64,000 bases of DNA from Lateolabrax maculatus (Eukaryota > Chordata > Actinopteri > Acropomatiformes > Lateolabracidae). A model generated the notes under the pieces. The model had not been told where the DNA came from, ran no database searches, and was given only the letters and a program-made list of their open reading frames with translations. A program made the position numbers and the translations under genes. Location of the stretch: contig CM062201.1 of the NCBI GenBank assembly GCA_031216445.1, positions 4,333,501-4,397,500 of the forward strand. The letters are read 5' to 3'. Of this stretch, positions 33,826-47,129 are shown piece by piece. Position 1 is the stretch's first letter. The number at the start of each line of letters is the position of its first letter.

Positions 33826-34135
33826 TACTTTAAAGGGAATAGTTAATATATAGGAAAATAGGAAATTTGGGGAAATGCTTTTTTTTTTTTGATTTCTTGC
33901 CAAGAGTTAGATGATGTCTATTCTGAAGTAGGAAGCTAGAGACGGTTGATAAGCGTAGCTTAGCATAAAGACTGAAAGCAATGGGAAACAGCTAGCCTGG
34001 CTCTGTCCAAAGTTCACAAATACAAATCTAATATGAATAAAATATTAATCCAAATATGACACATTGGGGGTTTAACTGGGAGTTATGTGCTGGAACAATT
34101 TCCAGGCAACCAGTTGGTAGGGCATGTAACATGTC
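33826..34135 (+). repeat. teleost interspersed repeat (TTAGCTTAGCATAAAGACTG-type family)
   Basis: Contains CCAAGAGTTAGATGATGTCT, GTAGCTTAGCATAAAGACTG, GGGAAACAGCTAGCCTGGCT and CTGTCCAAAG in this order. A second, more diverged copy is at 50035-50240. I recognise it as a common fish repeat. Confidence 0.75.
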
Positions 34136-34139
34136 CAGA

Positions 34140-36940
34140 GGTAACTGCTAACTATTTTCAAGAGGTTCTTTCAGCAGATGTTGACTTGTCAAAGTATAAA
34201 AAGCACAGCTGTTATGAATAACATTACTGATGGCTCTGTTCCATTCAAGTGTCCCAGTAAACATGACAGTGTGACAGAGACAAAGTCGCTAGATGATGTC
34301 ACACATTAATTTGCGTATCAGTCCGTCATAACATCATGTTTATAATATTCTTTCATATTTTATTGTCAATTTTACACTTATACTTCTTGACTTGCAGTAC
34401 TTTCTTTATCTTTCTTATATTTCTATTTATATATAGTTCTATGTGTTATACTTGTAACATGTTTATTGTTGCACCAATATTCCAAGAAAAATTTCTTGTA
34501 TGTTAAAACATACTTGGCAATAAATGTGATTCAGATTCATATTGATTAAAAAAAGTTAAGTCAAACTAAATAAATAGCTAGATAAACTATTGACTCTAGG
34601 TTGTTTTATCATTATTAATAAAGCTACTATCAGCTCACCTGTGTGCATCTAAATCTACCTTTAATTTCAAAAAGCTTTTATGAAAGATACAAACTGTGGA
34701 ACCAAAGTACCTTGAACAGAGAGGATCCAGAAACTGATGAAACTTTAGCAAACGCTTGTAAAACCATAAAAGCAACTTCAATAGTTCCCCAGTAAAACAA
34801 CTGCGATTAGGCCAGAAGGGATTTTGGTGTAGTGGCTGCATGGTGGTAGTGCAACTTCCATGTTCATCATGTGACGCACACTGGACCAAAAGCGAACATG
34901 CTTTATGGACTCAAAAACACAGAAGCATGAGGAAGCCCACGGAGGGTTTTTTTTTTTTGGCATATGCGCCCAGTGAGCAACTCTTGTAGGAATGAATGTG
35001 GCAGCACCCTTCAGGTCCTTGAATGCGGAATCCAGCTCTCCATAATACATCCATGTTTATAGCTCATTCACGTTTCTGTCTGGCTGCTTATTGGTCAACT
35101 GAACACGCTGCTGCTTGCCCCCACCCACTGAACTCAGTAAATCCTGATGAATGCATTTTCACTGAAGAATATATGCATCTCTCTTCAACGGAGGGGAATT
35201 AAGGTCTACACACACACGTTCTATATTTTAAACTTGAGTAGGTGTGTTTAATATCCCTACTGCAGTACAGTTACCTCACGTCTGTGGCTAAAGATGATGA
35301 TCAGTATTCAGATAATCTGGCCTTTTGCACTTTGCCATTAGAAAAAAAAATTCTCCTGTTTTATAGGTCGTTCTTTCAACCTTGAGCAACCTGCAGGAGG
35401 TCAATAACCAGCAAAGCATCGTGAAAGTCAGGTGAAATGACGGCTCATAAAAGTGAAGCTGTTGGAGGAGGTTGATTAGGACAAGCATCCATAAACCCGG
35501 AGACCCAAGAACAATCCTGAGCTGAGCAATTACCTTGTTCTTCTTCCCTCCCTTGGGCAGTGGCATGATGTCGTAAAGGGAACCACAGCAACATTTATGA
35601 CCCCAGACAGTTAGTGAAGGCTGGATCTCACCCCATCCCAATCACCGCTTGTCAGTCTCAGGAAAGACCCTAACCTTTTGACCGAGGGCACTTTGGAATA
35701 ATACTTTATGGAAAGCAAAGAGGAAGTGAAGGCACATGGGAGTCACATTAAAATAAGATTTATCAAATTAAATGCATGGCGTTTTCTGATCTGATGATGC
35801 GTCACTACAACTTTTCATATCCACCCAGCTGTCAGACATTACTATCATTTGTTTTCCTCCTCCTCTTCTTCATCCTCCTCCTGCTGCAGGAGCGTCAAGC
35901 AGAACAATTCATCTTTTCGTCTCCAGGCAGGCAGTAGCTAATAGTGACAATGCTGTCTGAGGGGTCAAGGCCTTTGTGTTAACTACCCTGCTACAGGTCA
36001 GCAGTGTCACAAACCATTGGTTCTTTTGAGAGGAGTCCCAACACAGAACTGCACATGATGCATGGGCACACGGACATGGGTGATGTTTGTCTTTTACGCA
36101 TAATAGAAAAACATGTTTGGCAATAACTTCTAATACAATTGTTATCTGTGTTACCTCGTGACCTGCAGTCTTCAGTAGACCATGGCATTCAGTCTTTCAG
36201 TGATCCACAGAATGTGTAGCCAAAAGGCTGTTATGGTCTCTTTGTTTTGTTTTTTCACGAAGAGCCAGAGGATTTTTGGACCCCGTGCTATGATACTCAT
36301 TCTGCTTGCATCAATGTCACCAGAAACCTCCAATGCATTCACAACATTACATCGGTATTTCCCTCTGGGAGAACTTTTTAGACCACCAGACAGACACCAT
36401 CATAGAAGTCCAGGTGAAGTCAGCTCCAACAATGGCTGCCCTGAGGGTCACTGTCAGCGTGGGGCTTTGTTCCCACCCATCAACAGCCAAACCATAATTA
36501 CAAACTGTCAGAGCTATTTCTTAGGATCTGGCTGACATAATACCACTGGGACGTACCTTACATCATCTTGTAATGCGTTTAACATGTGGAAAGCAATTTA
36601 GTATGACTGACTAAGAGGCCGTAAAAGATTTGTGATGGTTCACAAGATGCTATAGACTGCAATAACAAAAGTACTGCCATCATATAGAGTTGTGAAAAAA
36701 AGATTGAAAACAGGATGAGAGAACCAAAGAGCTGCAGGTCGTGATTATTTAGTGATTAATTACACACAGTAGACTAGATGAGCAGTTACTATTTGCATTA
36801 TCTCCAAATTGGATGACATCAATTGATTTCAAGTTTGTTTAAATTTATATATTTATCATAATCAGATCTGATGATTTTCTGGGCTGCAGCTTCACTGGTT
36901 TGGTTGACTCTCATAGCTCTCATTACTGTTGTTTCCAGCT
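34140..36940. other. no gene recognised
   Basis: AT-rich, with short T-runs (34950-34959). Chance frames only. A CTCCTC-rich stretch is at about 35855-35890. Confidence 0.55.
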
Positions 36941-36944
36941 GTTT

Positions 36945-37205
36945 TCAGAGAAAAAGCTCTAAAAACCCCACTGCACACTATCTACCCAGCAAAAAAGACA
37001 CAGACAGACAGTAGTGGAGCATTTGGCTGCTAAAAAGTCGGATATTTCCCTCAGGAGTAGGTGGAGACCAAAAACAGAGCTAGAAGGAGAGCGGATATTG
37101 AACTGGAGGACACAAACACAACTTCCAGTGAATTCTAATGTTGCTCTGTGTTTGCAGGATGTGTAATTGATAACAGTTTGCCAACAAGTTTGCAATATCC
37201 ATTTA
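36945..37205 (+). repeat. interspersed repeat, copy 1 (GTGGAGACCAAAAACAGAGC family)
   Basis: Shares with 48050-48280 the ordered blocks GGTGGAGACCAAAAACAGAG, AGGAGAG-GGATATTG, GGACACAAACAC and AATGTTGCT, so both are copies of one dispersed element in the same orientation. Confidence 0.7.
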
Positions 37206-37214
37206 AAAAGTGCC

Positions 37215-37295
37215 CCCAAGTGGCCAAAACATGGAGCAGGTGTAAGTACAGTACTTTGAGTAAATGAACTAGTTACTTTCCACCACTTTCAGAAC
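37215..37295 (+). repeat. short end piece of ACTTAAGTA-family repeat
   Basis: GTAAGTACAGTACTTTGAGT, then AACTAGTTACTTTCCACCAC, as at the ends of that family. Confidence 0.5.
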
Positions 37296-37299
37296 TGTA

Positions 37300-40200
37300 C
37301 AGAAAAATAACCCAACGCTGCTGTAGGCAAACGATATCTACATTCCCAACCCTCACTGTGAGTTTTCCCTGGAGTTACACAGGGCAGGGCGGATATCCAG
37401 ACAATATTATGTCCAGTTTTCTCTGTGTTTTTCTTCTGCCCATGGGGTTGCACTGTGTGAGGAAGAGAAATGGTCTGGTATCAACAGGAAGGAGGGAAGA
37501 GGAAGGGGCTTATCATGTCCCTAGCCATTATACCATTTAGCTAGCACATTTGTTTTGCCTGCATGTCAAGAAGTGCTTCTCTGCACGTGCACATACTTGA
37601 AAACTGTCTTCCTGCCTGCCTGTCTGTCTGCCTGTCTCTCCAAAAACCAAAAACCAGAGCCAGCTCTATTTCTATCTCCATGGCAGCAGACAATCACCTG
37701 ATACAGTTGGCAGAACCAGGTCTGCGGGGACCAGACAGGAGCCACTGACCTACATATGACAAGAGTATATCCACTGTAAATCACATTGGATTAAACGGTC
37801 TGCATATTGTAGCAGATCATAGAGTATACATCATCATATAGCAGCAGCGAGGTTGCTCTGATATTGGCTGCATGCACTACAACACTATGAATGGGGAGAT
37901 TGAGAGGGATCCAATCCATTCTCTTATTGCCCCTGCAGGCGGCCATAAATCTGGACAAGGCCCTCTCCTCTCTCCACTGCCAGGGAGAGAGAGATTTACT
38001 ACAACCAGCGTGCTGCCTCCCCTCTCCTCTCTGCCTCCTCTCCTCTTCTTTTATTTTCACACCTTTGTCTCTCTCTTTCTCCCCCTTTCCTTTGCAGCCC
38101 CTTTTTGTCTTAGTACATTTCCTCTTTTTCATTTCATGCATCTTGTCCCTCCACACCCCAGTGTCACCTAGGGTCAAGAATCTGCCACTCCCTTATTGTA
38201 ACTGAGGGACGCACACTGACACAGCAGTGAACAAGTTTTAATTAAACCCACGATGATTTACCGCTGACAGTCCGGCTGCAAATGAAGGCAGTGAATGATT
38301 TAGAGGGGAAAATCAATATAGTTTATTAAATGGAAAATATACTGGATTTGCTGTCTTGTGCACTTTCAAGTCTAAATTCAGGTAAAGTGGATGGAGGGTC
38401 AACCTATATCATTGCTGTGTAATTGCCTTATTTACTGTACACAGAGCAGATGTGTGAATTTAATATTTTAAACTTTTAATTTCCATCAGGTTTAAAGCAA
38501 TATCTTCTTACCTAACAAATTAGTTTTTTATCAACTCCTGATACAATGTCTTTTCATGTTTTATTTTAATATATTTTTTTTAATTTTACTAATAAGAAAC
38601 AGATGTCTTGTGTTTCTTATTAATAAAATAAATAAAAAAAAAGCCCCAATCACATATGACATATTTTGATATAATACACATAAAGACAGATATATTAGGG
38701 TTAAAAGATAAGGGCTGAACTATGGTATTCAGTATATGCATAATACGTACAAGTATATATGTATGTACACATAACATTTCAAAGTATTGACTTTATGTTC
38801 TTCACCCCACGTCTTCTGGCTGCCCCTTGTTCTGAATAAGAAATACCCAACCGGAACTTCTTAGAACATGTAAGACTTTGGTTCTAGGTTCTGCCTCATG
38901 CTTCTGCTGCGTTTTACAAATCAGAACATGTGGGATACAGGTCATTGAAAAGGTGACACCAGGACAAACACCATCATTAATGTGCTGTTGGTAGGCCAGT
39001 GCAGTACTTGTTGTCGGACAGACAACAATGGAAAAGGTGACGCTAATATGGATTTTCTCTCATGTTCCACATAATGACTTTTAAACGTCAGCATCATTAA
39101 ATTATTGGAAGGGAGCCGCACTCGCAGTTAGAGGTTGACAGAATGGAGCGAAGAGGATAACCAAGACTGCGAGTAAGTGTATTTCCCAGAATGTCCAATT
39201 ATTCCTTTCATTGTAAATGAATAAAGCTTGAGGACTGTACAGAGTTCGCCTCTTGCAAAAAATAATCTGAGTGTATTAACTTCCCATTGAAGTTCATACT
39301 AACTGGGAAACCAGTTTAAAGACTACAATTATGTAACAGATGAAAATGACAATACTAGCTTGGTAGGCACCTATTTTGCTGTACAAAACTGATTGCACAA
39401 TATTGCACAAATTCAGCCATGCTGCTTTTGAAGGGAATATTTGAATAAACCGTGTATTAATGCTTACATTTGTGTTTTTTAGGCAATATCCAGCAATAGC
39501 CAACAACAGAGACAACATAGTAAATGTGGTACAAGGCACGGGTGTCCATTTAAATAGCACCTAATTACACTCAGTGCATCCACACTTGAACTTGGACAGA
39601 GAGTCAATGAGCCTGTGTAATAAAGCGCCCTGGGGCTGTGTGCTGCTGTTAATGGCTACTAAAGCTAAATCAAACTCAGATAAAAACACCCTATAAACGG
39701 ACATTAAACAACCCCAGCTCTTTGTGTGGGTTTTATTACCACACCAGGGCATTCAGACAACCTGCAAAGCCCTTTCAAACCCTTTAAATGTCCCACAATG
39801 ACAGTGTACACACTCACACATCCACAAACACACACACACACACACACATAAACACAGTACTCTGTTTAGGGTAATACCACATGACATTCCACGAAATGCC
39901 TCCCAGACAATCCCCCCTCTGCAGCTATCCAGCATTTTTATTGGTGGTGATGGAGAGAGACCAGGGTCACTGTGGTAACCACATGCTCGGCTGGATACAG
40001 GACCTCATCTGGCTGTGCATATAGGCGTCTGTGCCATGCCTGCGAGGAAACTGCCCCAGATCTCAGCTGACATTTGGCAGCCTTTAGTGTCTGTGTGTCT
40101 GAGTTAGTGTACAGTAGATGCGGTTGGGGTGGGGGAGGGACTGGTGACTCTGGTCTATGGTGAATGTGAATATATTTCTCCTTTTTTTTAATGCCTTTTA

Positions 40201-41690
40201 TGAGTCTAGTGAGAACATTTGGACACATCAGAAGTGGCTCATCACAAATAGCCTTCATGTCCTGGCACCATTTTTGTCTGTTTGCAGCTAAGTTTTTGTT
40301 TGTTTCATTTTTTACCAAATCTGAAGCCGTATGCACTGACTTGCGGCTGGGATGAAGAGTCAATCAAAAAATAAAAATATTAAATATTAATTTGCCTCAT
40401 CCAAACTAGGCCTTTTAACACACAACACAGATGCTCTCAAGTGTCTTCTTTTCATCAGAATTAAAGATTCTCTTTTCTTTTTCCCGTCTTTTCATCTTCC
40501 CAAGTTTTTTTTTCTTTGAGTTTCTGGTTCAGTCATCTAGCTTTAAAAAGGCTTAGTTTCCCTACTTGTATGCATGTGCTTATGTAAGCCACTGACATTG
40601 CATTGTGGCAGAAAAGGAAGAGATACAGAGAGCGAGGGAGAAAGACAGGGAGGAGGAGAGACGGAGAGACAAAGCAACGAGTTGGAAAGACTGGGGGTGA
40701 TTAACAGGATTATACAGATGCATGACTGTTGCTAAAGCCTTACACATCCCTGTCCTCGCTGGTGCATAAATTAGCAATAACCAAACCAACTGACACCTTA
40801 GCGGCTGCAGGATGATCATCTGCAGTGGATCATAACTGTGTTCTACTACAGTTAAGAACTGTTGTCATTTTCTGTGACAGCTGATAAACAAATTCTTCCA
40901 TCAACATCTCTTTGCAGATGATAAAAAGTCAGGAGCTTGTAAACATGTTTGGCAGCACACTGAAAAAAATGTCCCCCTTAAGTGGTTTAGCGACGTAGTG
41001 GTGCAGGTTCATGTGTAGAGGCGATTAAGAGCTGTTTACTTGTCATGGAAACTTCCATGTGAGAATAGTTGTATAATGTCGTCTGTGGCTCTGGAGGAGC
41101 TTTGTAAAGACAGTAACCCTAATTATATAATGATGATGTCATAATGATATCATCAGGGTTATCTAAGCTTTGGCTTGGAGAGATCAGGTTTTTAAAGGAA
41201 AGCGTGAGTTACACACTGGGGGAGAGTTAAAAAGAAATTAATGTTTACCAGGCAGCTGGGGTCTCAGAAAAAACCTGCTATTGAGCTGTATTATGGGAAG
41301 TGTAGGATTCAGTGTTTTCTGGAGTTTGACCCATACAAGGGGGCTGGCATTTTAAAAAAGCCACATTTCACAGTGACATCATTTCAATGGAATCATTCGC
41401 AAGCAAACCCAATGATTGCGGCAAACCGTCTCGACAGTGCTGACCTTTAAGGGAACGGAGGAAGCTGGACACTTCTATACATACTACCATCGGGGGTCTA
41501 CGTCTACAGGGAACAAAATGGCGTGACCTAACAGCAAGGAGAAGAGCTCCTTGGTTTGTTGTATTTCGATGAACAACAATAAAAAGTAAAAAAAATTAAA
41601 AAAGAAAAAGAATTGGCCTCAAGCCATTAGCTCGCTAAGCTACAGAAGTCCAACAACTACCCCTGTGACTCGCTGTCACCAAACTGCCCT
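37300..41690. other. no gene recognised
   Basis: Contains a near-perfect hairpin (38583-38629), a short (CA)n (39829-39848) and a possible repeat end at 39150-39215 (GTATTTCCCAGAATGTCCAA, ATTCCTTTCA). No exon seen. Confidence 0.55.
38583..38629. repeat. 19-bp inverted repeat, one mismatch, 9-base loop
   Basis: ATTTTACTAATAAGAAACA (38583-38601) and TGTTTCTTATTAATAAAAT (38611-38629) are reverse complements except for one base. Confidence 0.9.
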
Positions 41691-41698
41691 CTCTGGTG

Positions 41699-41890
41699 TC
41701 TCATCAAGTGACCATAGCATATGTTCAAAAAGTTTATTATCTCACAGAGACGTCACTAGTTCAGACAGACGACCGATCTCTGCCCCGGAAGGCATCATCA
41801 AGTCTTTATGCTTTAAACTTACAGCTTCATGTTTTTAGACACTTGACCTTCATGTCCTTAGTCATTAAGATAGTATACATACAAATTCAG
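41699..41890 (+). repeat. local direct duplication, copy 1
   Basis: Shares with 42300-42472 the ordered blocks CATCA(A/G)GTGACC(A/G)TAGCA, ATCTCACAGAGACGTCAC, AGTTCAG, ACCGA(T/C)CTCTGCCCCG, CATCATCAA, AAGTCTTTATG and AAATTCAGT. Confidence 0.85.
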
Positions 41891-42299
41891 TGAAAGCCTC
41901 AAGCCTGTTTCACATCTCACCATACCCAGCAGAAATGTGCTTTGTTGCACCTGTAACAACACCCAGCAGTGATGTCACAGGGTCCTGGAGTACACCTGCA
42001 CATCACTGCAGCGAAGTGACAAGTTAAACCGCTGGAGGTCAGATTTTCTGGAGTGTTAAGTTACTCTGAGCTGAGAGAGAAGACAGTAGACATGGTGTTT
42101 TCTAGACAAATCCTCCTTAGACACTCTGAAAGCACTACTGGTGATTTTCCTGCACCTTATTTGAAATCACAGCTGTGAGTCTTACCATCAATTCACAGCA
42201 ATTCTGGTTGAATATCTCAGGGGCTAAACAAAGAGGCACTGTAGCAGAACACACAGCAGCTCCTCTGGTTCATTATACAAGAACCTTTCAGCCACGGGG

Positions 42300-42472
42300 C
42301 TCCATCAGGTGACCGTAGCACACGTCAAAAAAGTATCTCACAGAGACGTCACCAGTTCAGTCAGAAGACCGACCTCTGCCCCGCGATGACATCATCAACT
42401 CAAGTCTTTATGCGCTGATCTCAAGCTCAGACCGTCATGTACTCAGTCAATAGGATATTATCATGCAAATTC
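42300..42472 (+). repeat. local direct duplication, copy 2
   Basis: Second copy of 41699-41890, about 600 bp away in the same orientation. Small indels, for example GTTTATT lost before ATCTCACAG. Confidence 0.85.
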
Positions 42473-45306
42473 AGTTTCAGGGTAGACGTTACCTTAAAAT
42501 CAAAGACAATCAGCCCCTGCCCCCTGCAGTATGTAACTTCACTGATCCATGAAATGTCTTAAAACATGTAAGTGAAAACAAGATTAATAGCTCTTTACAG
42601 CCAGTTTGGAAATTATTTTCTCGAGCTCAGTAAGGGTGGAGATTTTCTATGACAGCAGCCCATCATGTGATACCTTTGATTATCACTTCAGTTAATAATC
42701 AAGTGTATTAGATTATATAACGTGTCACCACCAGGTTATGTGACTGCTTCTGCTCTAAAAAGTCTTGTCTAATCCCTTCACCTCCAATTCATTAACAAAA
42801 TGTAGGGCTTCATATATGGTAATGATATTCAAATGTTTACACATGTGTTAGGTCAAAAACGGGAGTAACATGCAGAGCACTATTTTAGCACTTCCCAGTC
42901 TCATTCAAATAAGTTTAAACAGGGCGAGCGGGCAGAGGAAAGCAGGCCAAAGTTGTGTTGCAGACACTTGGTGTCGGTTACAGAGTCAGCCAGCAGAGAA
43001 AGCGATACCCAGCCTGTGCGTGGAGATAACGAGGAGACAGAAGCACAGCCCCAATCACACATGAAAGGGATTTTTGGAGGCTGAATTGAGGTTTCCTTTC
43101 CCCCTGGAGTCTCTCCACACACACAACAGGCATCACACACAGCAGCACACACTTCATCCCTGTCTTTCACTCTCTTTCTCACATGCACATGTAGCTCCTG
43201 GCTCCCTCCTGCTCAACTCTCTTGATTCTCACAGAGACAAAACAAGTCCTTGGATCTTGTGACACAGTTGCTGCTGCGCTATCTTTGTATGTTTTCCTTG
43301 CTGTCTGGGACTTTTGTTACTGCTCATCTCTCTCTCTCACACACACACACACACTTTCTCAGCCTTTTATCTTTTATGATTTGATTAGACAGTTGCATGG
43401 CAGGTCCCATTTTTGCCTGTGTGTCATCCAGAATGGCTGAACATTGGGAGTAAATATGTTCTTTTCTAAAAGCTTCAGTATAACAGCTTCTTCTCCTATT
43501 CTCTCACACACTCCAGTTTTTGTTTTATCACCAAGCAGTCAACTTGATGCCCCACCTTCCCTTTTCCTCACCCCTGTTTCTTCTGGTGCGGCTTCCTCCC
43601 GGTCATCCGGAGATCGACGTTATCAGACAGGAAGTGGTAAGGAAGGGCTTCCTGTCCCATATACCCAACAGCAACATAATGGTGCCAATGCAAAAAGAAA
43701 AGTCAGACTGTTTATTAAATATTCAGCGGATACAGCCAAGAGCTCACTAGAGCATAATATAAATTTTTAATTGAGGGCCTCTTGAGGCGTAGTTTACTAT
43801 TTTACGTCTATCTTATCTGTGTGTGAAAAATTTCTGCTATAATGGATTTAGCTCCATATCAGCTGGAAGCAACTTCACTTTAATGATAGTGAAGGGATAT
43901 TATTGCATAGAACATGCCGGACTGCAGATGCGGTGAAGCCAACAGTGACGATTTACACATCACTACCAGGGTTGCCAACTTTGGGTACTTGGTTGGAGTG
44001 AGACTTGATTAGCTAGCATACACACACCATACTCAATTCATCACCATCAACTAAGTCTAAAAACAAAAATTCAACATCAGCTTTTGGCTTCACACACAAA
44101 CCCAGATCGCCTGGGTGAAAATCCTCTGTTTGACCCATTCATCCACCATGGCCTACGCCTATGTGGCCTTTGTCGCTGTTTATACTACGTCATCTGACTT
44201 CCAAAAGGCTTTATGGCAGACAGCAGGGCTGGCTTGCTTGAACACCTTCCGAGTTCCCGGCTGTGAGCTTGAGCAGCTTTCCGATAAACATGGAGACGCG
44301 CACCAATAGAACCCATACTCAGAGAATCTGGGGTGACGGTACGTAACCAACGCTAAACGTGTGTCACACGCCAGAAGCATGAGAGTAGATAGAGGGGTTT
44401 AAATTGCAAACTCATTCATTTGGCCTCAAAACTGTTATATTTGGAAGTTATGTTGCATTACTTCCTGTTTGATTTGGATTGCTTTTGATTGGCTGTTTCC
44501 TAGCACCCGATTTACCCATGACATATGATGACTAGACTAGACTCTCCTAGCAAGTTTTAATGGTGCAACCAGTTTTAGTAAATCACTAGTTTGACACAAG
44601 CTAGTAGTTACTGAGAGCTTTGGAAGGACTTGACATAAACTGAGTGTATCTATTTGGATGTACGAATAGCTGGTGCAACCCCACCTGGATCAGTCAACAA
44701 CATACTCACAACTTGTTCATGAGGATCATCCCCATCACTCACCTAGTGGAAAAACATATTTATACCTGCTCTCCACTGTCAAAACACTGAACATCCCAAC
44801 TATGTGAGCTATGCAGCCTCAAACTTTAACAAGCCTATTTAGCATAACCATAAACACATAGAGGAAAACAGAGCAGCTGATAGCCAGACAGAGTGACGTC
44901 TGTGAAGGTTTATCCAACTGAATCATATTTGAAAATAAGAAGTAAAAGAGCAAACGCAGGGGAAAGGACAGGGAGGAACTTTCATTGCGTTTTCAGAAGT
45001 TGCACTAGTGTTGCGTCTGTTGTGTGTTTTCTGTCTGGGAGTACAGACAGCAACTGATTTGTGGCTGATACGACACCCTCAGGTACGCTCCGTTACCTGG
45101 GGGACTGCTTGTGTGCAGGTGCGTGTGAGAGTGTGTAGGCTGAGCGCGCACACTGGCATGCCTGTTTCATTGTTGTGTGCTTGTGAGAGCATGTTTGTAT
45201 ATTTGTGTGTGTTTGTGTGTGTGTGGCTCAGAGTTGACTCCCTTAACTGACGTCACGGTGACGAACACAGGTGATTCAGCCTCCAAGTCATGTGTGGGAG
45301 TGTCTA

Positions 45307-45309
<3 letters not shown>

Positions 45310-45337
<28 letters not shown>
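45310..45337 (+). repeat. (GT)n microsatellite
   Basis: Uninterrupted GT/TG over about 28 bp. Confidence 0.95.
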
Positions 45338-46351
45338 TGGAGCGTAATGTGTTAGATTTTGATGGAAACTTTTATAGGGAGAGGGGTGGAAGTGGAAAAG
45401 TTTAAAGTAGTTGAAAGCTCGGTTAAGATGAAAAGATGAAAAGTTAAAGATGGGCCCACTGCTGAAACATCCGCCTCGTGAACCCATTTAGCTTCAACTT
45501 CTGTCTTTTTTATGCCACTTAACTTATTCTTAATACATGAAATCACAGACTGTACAGCGAGAGGTGCAAAATAATATATTTTTTAGTGTATGAACAATTC
45601 TTAACCACCGTTAGAAGGTTTCTAGATAAAGGAAATCAGCAGAAGCGTTTTCTTTACCTGCAGTTTCACTTGTTTCAAAAATATTATTCAAACATGTAAA
45701 AGTGGCTTGAAAATGGACAAAATAAGACATATCATCCTTCTGATGTCATGAATGATTTATTTAAGGACTTACATTGTGAAACTGTCTATCGTTTTGGCAT
45801 ATTTGTGTGAAAGAGATTTTTCAGAACCAATTATGGGTTAAATGGGGAATTAAAATGATTTATTTGTATTAAAATGTCTGAAAATATGAAAGAAAGGAGG
45901 ACATACTGAATGAGTGAGCAAAGATCTTCTTCTGTCAGCCTGTTGGTTTGACATTCGTCAACCAGAGGATCAGAGTTTGACTAAGACTGCTGAGAAAAAC
46001 ATTTTGAGTTTGACTAGCTGCAGAGACAACATTTAATCATAGAGAGAGAGAGAGGGAACTAGAAAAAAGATATGGTCATGGAGCAGCAATGTTGAGATCT
46101 GACACAAACGGCGACTGGATCAGATCTCTGGGCTTCAGTGACGTGGGAATACGATAGAGGGAGCAGAGAGAACAAGGCCACGCAGTGTGGAGGGGATGAC
46201 AACATGACAGGCTATAATAACATGCATTAAGTCCTGAGCGGGAACAGAAACCCATACACTGTGATATTAGCTTTCCTTCGCCTGGAGGTGACCATCAAAG
46301 AACTGCAACCATGTCTCCAATGAAGACACACAGACAGATAGACGCAGCGAG

Positions 46352-46379
46352 CACACACACACACACACACACACACACA
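46352..46379 (+). repeat. (CA)n microsatellite
   Basis: Uninterrupted CA over about 28 bp. Confidence 0.95.
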
Positions 46380-46773
46380 GTCTAGCAGGCAGTCACACAC
46401 ACCCCCGCATACGTGCAGATGCAGACGCGCCAGTGAAAAAGTGAAATTCCACACCGTCCCTCTGTGCTGCCTCAACTTACATTGTGGTGTATGAATAGCA
46501 GCTTTTCCACTGATAGAACTGACTTGAAAAAAAGAGAATAAATGTTCCTGCTGGAACGTTCTGCTGAGAAACTTTTTAAATGAGGAAGATTTGACAAGGA
46601 GAGAAGAGACAAATGTTTTAATAGAGGCAGAAAGGAGTGGGTGTGATTAAACCAAACATTCAAAATGTTCAGCTCGGGTTACCTGTATTTCTATTTGTGA
46701 TATGTTTCATCTTCCACACCTCATGAATAATTGACTGAGATTTTGACATAATGTTTTGAATGGTTGAAATTGG

Positions 46774-47120
46774 CAATTCAACTGCTTTCATCTCTTACTC
46801 TTCATTAGACAATTCAACTGCCACACCTCATTTTACCTGCTGTCAGTGAACACACTTAAAAGCACTTCCACTTCAACTTTACTTTGAACTACTTTCACCA
46901 CTGACATGTCAACGGCTGTCATTTCACTCTTCAACTGCTTTCAGCAGCTACATGTCAAATTACATTTCAACTGCAATCTTCAACTGACTTTTCAACTGCT
47001 TTCAGCAGTTACAAAATGCTTTCATATTTTAGACTTAAACTGACAACTGCTTGTATTTCTTACTCTTTAACTGCTTACAAACCTCTTCAAATTACAAATT
47101 ACAACTGCTTTCAATGCTTA
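46774..47120 (+). repeat. degenerate tandem repeat with TTCAACTGCTTTCA core
   Basis: CAACTGC followed by (T/C)TTTCA recurs near 46778, 46953 and 47000, with weaker copies (ACAACTGC, TTAACTGCTTACA, TTCAACTGC-A) between and after. Spacing is irregular, as in an old, eroded minisatellite. Confidence 0.7.
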
Positions 47121-47129
47121 CACTGAAGT

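Larger units (their letters stand above)
42480..46770. other. no gene recognised
   Basis: Contains (CA)n at 43339-43353, (GT)n at 45310-45337 and (CA)n at 46352-46379. One open segment at 43520-43632 ends in a donor-like GTAAGG but has no good acceptor. Confidence 0.55.

Noticed and set aside
43520..43632. Open segment reading RLPPGHPEIDVIRQEV before a donor-like GTAAGG
   Set aside because: No convincing acceptor, no partner exons and no recognised family; frames on both sides are closed.
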